The translations under genes and the position numbers were made by a program. Source: Zygaena filipendulae (taxonomy: Eukaryota > Arthropoda > Insecta > Lepidoptera > Zygaenidae). From it: a stretch of DNA of 64,000 nucleotides. Below are positions 60,432-64,000 of the stretch, in pieces. The stretch is taken from NCBI GenBank assembly GCA_907165275.2, contig OU015669.1:9136501-9200500 (forward strand), in the 5' to 3' direction. Position 1 is the stretch's first letter; every line of letters begins with the position of its first letter. A model generated the notes under the pieces. It was given only the letters and a program-made list of their open reading frames with translations. It ran no database searches and was not told the DNA's origin.

Positions 60432-60650
60432 CTTTACCGGGACTTCGAGAAATACTTCACAGTTGGACCTTAATGAAATGCTCTGTAGAAAGTTATATTA
60501 TAAGAGTAGTAAACGATAATCTTCCAGCAAACACCCCATTTCATCTTATTTCCCTGCTTACACACACTGTTCATCACTAATTGATCACTATTTTGCAAAT
60601 TCCACCACGTTTACACAGTAGTAACCACGATATAGTATATTTCATTACAA

Positions 60651-60760
60651 GTGCGGAAAGCCTGTCATTGCAAAGAGTTCCGACAAATGTCTACCCGAGC
60701 CGAGGCGCAGCCGAAGGTGAGGGTTGGCAGTCGGAACTCTTTGCAATGACGGTTCCGCAC
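60651..60760. repeat. fold-back hairpin, 31-34 bp arms
   Basis: The left arm (60,651-60,684) contains CATTGCAAAGAGTTCCGAC and the right arm (60,730-60,760) its complement, with GTGCGGAA/TTCCGCAC at the outer ends and a 45-base GC-rich loop. It is probably a small fold-back transposon or part of a larger one. Confidence 0.65.
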
Positions 60761-60785
60761 GTGTGCTGAACAACTATTTTTAATA

Positions 60786-61058
60786 CAGTTGCGAAAAATT
60801 AAGCAATTTAATAAAATATCAAAAACACAACAAACTCAACTAAGTTCCAACTGTGATCAAGAGATGGCGCTATTCGTATTAGTAATGCGAAACCTACGTT
60901 TCGCAATGCAAAAAGTGTGTCAAAGTCGTGTCGCCATTTTTGACAGTTGGCAAAGAGAACGCACGAGTTCGGGAAAGGTAAACAAAAAGCTCGAGTATGT
61001 AATAGCCCTCATCCCGAACGCTAAATGTCCCTGCAATACGCCACTTTTTGAGCAACTG
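60786..61058. mobile_element. Tc1/mariner-like MITE candidate
   Basis: The left end CAGTTGCGAAAAATTAAG and the right end CTTTTTGAGCAACTG form inverted repeats flanked by TA (60,784-60,785 and 61,059-61,060); the palindromic flank also gives TTAA on both sides. The CAGT start and TA site fit Tc1/mariner. The 273-bp body has no transposase; a GCGAAAC/GTTTCGC hairpin lies near 60,887-60,904. Confidence 0.55.
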
Positions 61059-61242
61059 TATTAAAAAACTTATTTTTAAAACCAAGAAATAAAACTGACG
61101 TCCATTTTACTCAATTCCCGCTAAAAGTCCACGATTGTTGACCAAAGAGATCGAATAAAAATTGGCGTATGAAAAAAGTTACTGGCCAGTGTCTTCGAGT
61201 AATCGCGTAACGAATATACAAAAAAAAAAAAACAACAGACAG

Positions 61243-61284
61243 TCGAATTGAGAACCTCCTCCTTTTTTGGAAGGCGGTTAAAAA
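61243..61284 (+). repeat. dispersed motif, copy 2
   Basis: ATTGAGAACCTCCTCCTTTT and GGCGGTTAAAAA match the 12.5-kb copy closely. No full element could be delimited. Confidence 0.5.
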
Positions 61285-61793
61285 GACTTTTAACATAAAA
61301 AACCCACAATTTTCACTCATTATAGCTCTCGCTTTTCGTTACTATTCGAAAATGGCTAAGTGTGTAGATCGAAACCATCCCCCTTAGTGGACATGGATAT
61401 CCACAACTGGGCGTCACCGTTGGGTCCACAGATCCACATATCCTCAGTACACGGATGGATCAGCGGACTTGTAGAGATTTTACAAAGTTACTTTTGTTAA
61501 TCTGCCGCAGAACCCAAAGGGGAAAGGAAGAACCCATTTGATTTAAAAGTAAGCAATAACTCGTTACTTCTTTTAACTCTAAATTAACGATTCCCGATTT
61601 GAACACAGCCTCGATGAACCTTACCATTATCGCACAATATCGGCCGGTTTAAATAACACTTGGGAGGCAAAACAGATCTATTATTAATCCGTCGTAAAAA
61701 CACGTATTAAAGGTCTCTGAGCCAGTGTTTCTCAAACATTAGAAAGATAAATAAACAAAGAAATTGATTGTCGTAATATTTATTTTTTTATTT

Positions 61794-62040
61794 AACTAGC
61801 TGTCCCGCGCGGTTTCACCCGCGATAATTTCAAAGTTCCGGCGGAATTGTTCCATACAGACTTTGCAACCCCTTTTCATCCCCTTAGGGGTTGAATTTTC
61901 AAAAATTCTTTCTTATCGGATGCCTGCGTCACACAAAGAACACACCCTCCAAGTTTCGGGTATCTACGATCAGCGGTTTAGGCTGTGCGTTGATCCATCA
62001 GTCATTCAGGACAAGCATTTTATATGACGTATAGATAATT
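61794..62040 (-). mobile_element. family A2 (CCTTAGGGG subfamily)
   Basis: CTAGCTGTCCCGCGCGG end to TTTATATGACGTATAGAT. Confidence 0.75.
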
Positions 62041-62655
62041 ACGTCATACGCACATTATATTAAATATAAATGCTATTCTATGCAATGATCGATTGTCATT
62101 ACATTATATGCAATACTAAAAAAATTAAATATTAAAAAAAAAAAAATATTGCTTGCTATAGTATAACAACAAGCAAAATTAGTGAAACTAAGAGTTGAGA
62201 ATTGGCACTAAGTATCTACTAACAGAAAGAATTATGCCAAAAAATTATAACCAGATTATTATCGGTATTTAAAGGTGTTATCCCCTTTAAATAAGTAGAT
62301 ACTTGCGAGTAGTAAATCACATTTTGCAAAGACATTCTATATAATAATTAATAATTTAAGTTGTTAATTACTAGCTATTTCCTTTAGCGAACCTTCTGGT
62401 CACTGAAACAGGAGGAAACATCTAGCCGTCCTATAAATAAGTGGTGGAGAAAGTGAAAAAAGAAACGCGTAGGTACGTGATAAAAGTTTGAGCATAACTG
62501 TTCTGCCAGTGACGTCACAGCTCGCCTGGTCGCGTGGCCTAGCCACGATGAGATCTACTCGCGTGACGTGTAATTACCTGTCTATGGCCGATAGGTGGCG
62601 CGATCGGGGGCGCACTACGTGGCCACGCGTCAAGGGTTGGGCAGTGAGCGCCGTA
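62041..62655. other. no gene seen; one CRE-like site
   Basis: AT-rich, then a GC-rich part with TGACGTCA at 62,510 and CGCGTGGCCTAGCCACG near 62,530, directly before a family A2 copy. Confidence 0.5.
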
Positions 62656-62882
62656 AAATGCTTGGTCCTGAATGACTGATGGATCAACGCACAGCCTAAA
62701 CCGCTGATCGTAGAGACCTGAAACTTGAAGGGTGTGATCTTTTTATGACCTAGGCATCCGATAAGAACGTATTTTTGAAAATTCAACCCCTAAGGGGATG
62801 AAAACGGGTTGCAAAGTTTGTATGGAACATCTCCGCGAGAACTTCGAAATTATCGCGTGTGAAACCGCGCGGTATAGCTAGT
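62656..62882 (+). mobile_element. family A2
   Basis: AAATGCTTGGTCCTGAATGA to AACCGCGCGGTATAGCTAGT. Confidence 0.75.
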
Positions 62883-62883
62883 C

Positions 62884-63083
62884 TATGCATATAAAATGCT
62901 TTGTCCTGAATGACTGACTGACGGATCAACGCATAGCCTAAACCGCTGATCGTAGAGACCTGAAACTTGAAGGGTGTGATCTTCTTATGACCTAGGCATC
63001 CGATAAGAAAGGATGAAAAGGGGTTGCAAAGTTCGTATGGAACAATTCCGCAGGAACTTCGAAATTGCGCGGGACAGCTAGTT
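62884..63083 (+). mobile_element. family A2, tandem to the previous copy, middle deleted
   Basis: It starts within 2 bp of the previous CTAG end (CTATGCATATAAAATGC) and lacks the CCCCTAAGGGG block and hairpin loop. Confidence 0.7.
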
Positions 63084-63089
63084 AACAAT

Positions 63090-63158
63090 TCATAACACAC
63101 AAATATATTCCACACTACCTCAGCTATAGGTAGGCTTGTTTCGTGGAAACCAAGCTAA
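63090..63158 (-). mobile_element. SINE type 2 fragment
   Basis: Only the segment with TCGTGGAAACCAAGC and the CACACTA/TAGCT neighbourhood remains, directly next to a family B MITE. Confidence 0.5.
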
Positions 63159-63159
63159 C

Positions 63160-63488
63160 CAATAGGGATGTTGACTACTTTTGAAAATCAAAATTCTAAT
63201 TAGTCCGTCAGTTAGAAAATAAAAAAACAATAGACACGTATTTTTGCTTTTTCAAATAAATTAAAATATACAGAGATAAAACGCATTAAAGTTTAGGGTG
63301 AGGGGGTCGTGACGTCACTAACCGCAAAACCGCCATACAAACTGTCAGAATAGTGACGTCACGCGAAATTTCAACTCAATATATCGCCGTTATTTTTTGA
63401 TTACGTAAAAAAAGAAAAAATACCTTTCAAATATTTTTAAATAATCTACAAGACGGACTAAAAAAAAAATTAGTCAACATGCCCATTG
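63160..63488 (+). mobile_element. MITE family B, best preserved copy
   Basis: Both termini are intact (CAATAGGGATGTTGACTA; AACATGCCCATTG). TGACGTCA at 63,310 and 63,354. No obvious target duplication flanks it. Confidence 0.8.
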
Positions 63489-63847
63489 CCGCTAGTCACA
63501 GTTTTGTCTGATACTTATTATAGAATAATTATTATATTTTCTACACTCTATACAGAGGTGATAAAAACTTTACTTTTGGATCCCTATACCTAGCTTATAA
63601 TGAAAGCTACACTATATTTGATGAAATTTCATTTCATTTGTTATTATATAGTTTAAAATGTAAATATATTATAGTTGTTAAATACTTTTTTTTGCAAATA
63701 CCGAGACTCAGGGTAAATATTATACAATACAAGTTTTCGTCCCATAAAACATGGTTACCCTGACGCCACTAAATCAACTGTGTTATTAATAAAGTGCTAT
63801 AAATAATAGCAATCTAGGTCAAATCGGTATGAACATTGACTTGCAAT

Positions 63848-64000
63848 CTATACATATAAAATGCTTTGTCCCGAATGACTGATGGATCAACGCACAGCTT
63901 AACAACCTAAACCGCTTATCGTAGAGACCTGAAACTTGGAGGGTATGTTCTTTGTATGACGTAGGCATCCGATAAGAATGGATTTTTGAAAATTCAACCC
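63848..64000 (+). mobile_element. family A2, cut by the window edge
   Basis: CTATACATATAAAATGC to AAAATTCAACCC; continues beyond base 64,000. Confidence 0.7.

Larger units (their letters stand above)
27785..64000 (+). other. ss: ss intron 1, 5' part (over 36 kb)
   Basis: No open frame downstream of the donor encodes the expected continuation (a KSNPSKRHRERLN-type basic region and helix-loop-helix), and none encodes a PAS domain. I therefore read everything to the window end as first intron, consistent with the long first intron of this gene family. The content is repeats plus several CpG-rich blocks that could be enhancers. A short noncoding or alternative exon cannot be excluded by eye. Confidence 0.75.

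Noticed and set aside
60651..60760. MicroRNA precursor
   Set aside because: The 45-base GC-rich loop and long outer pairing look like a fold-back transposon; no known insect microRNA seed was recognised.
60290..61064. Two plus-strand frames of 96 and 91 residues
   Set aside because: They cross hairpins and the MITE at 60,786-61,058, and show no known motif.
13547..63361. Calling each TGACGTCA in family B a host CREB site
   Set aside because: The octamers are part of the transposon sequence; host use is only a hypothesis and is listed as a finding, not as annotated sites.

Overview
The window is AT-rich, repeat-dense animal DNA, most likely from a moth or butterfly (Lepidoptera). The evidence is about fifty copies of a short Helitron-like interspersed repeat that ends in a GC-rich hairpin plus CTAG, tRNA-derived SINEs, and retroelement 3' ends with lepidopteran-looking microsatellite tails. 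Only one host coding segment could be supported. Almost every other open frame lies in a repeat or in low-complexity DNA.

The gene: 27,696-27,784 (+) reads as the first coding exon of spineless (ss), the arthropod aryl-hydrocarbon-receptor bHLH-PAS transcription factor. It carries the near-diagnostic stretch SQLGTVYATKRRRRNGK and then a consensus GTAAGT donor at 27,785. No bHLH or PAS exon follows before base 64,000, so 27,785-64,000 is the 5' part of a first intron longer than 36 kb. Bases 26,220-27,695 hold a CpG-rich promoter candidate and an A-rich leader. Bases 1-26,219 are intergenic or far-upstream DNA with no recognisable gene.

Layout. 1-17,240: many Helitron-like copies, four copies of a CRE-bearing MITE (family B) plus one nested in a Helitron-like copy, a palindromic MITE (family C), SINEs and a perfect short palindrome. 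17,241-18,020: a 780-bp pentanucleotide array grown on the tail of a retroelement. 18,771-26,219: SINE, hAT MITE, Helitron-like copies and long quiet stretches. 26,220-28,302: ss promoter candidate, leader, exon 1 and a 27-bp minisatellite whose first unit is the exon/intron junction itself. 28,303-64,000: intron, with six more family B copies, two more family C copies, three identical 597-bp copies of an unclassified structured element (two in tandem), a locally duplicated segment with a 27-bp inversion, CpG-rich blocks near 58.6-59.5 kb and 60.1 kb, and a hairpin/MITE cluster at 60.4-61.1 kb.

The most interesting signals are: (1) a minisatellite born from the ss exon 1 splice donor, giving tandem decoy donors; (2) a MITE family that has spread paired perfect TGACGTCA (CREB/ATF-type) sites around a developmental regulator; (3) the three identical 597-bp elements; (4) the graded TAGAA-to-CGGGA array with massive G-quadruplex potential. 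All identifications come from reading the sequence and from memory of families; no database search was run, and repeat boundaries are usually good to about 5-20 bp.
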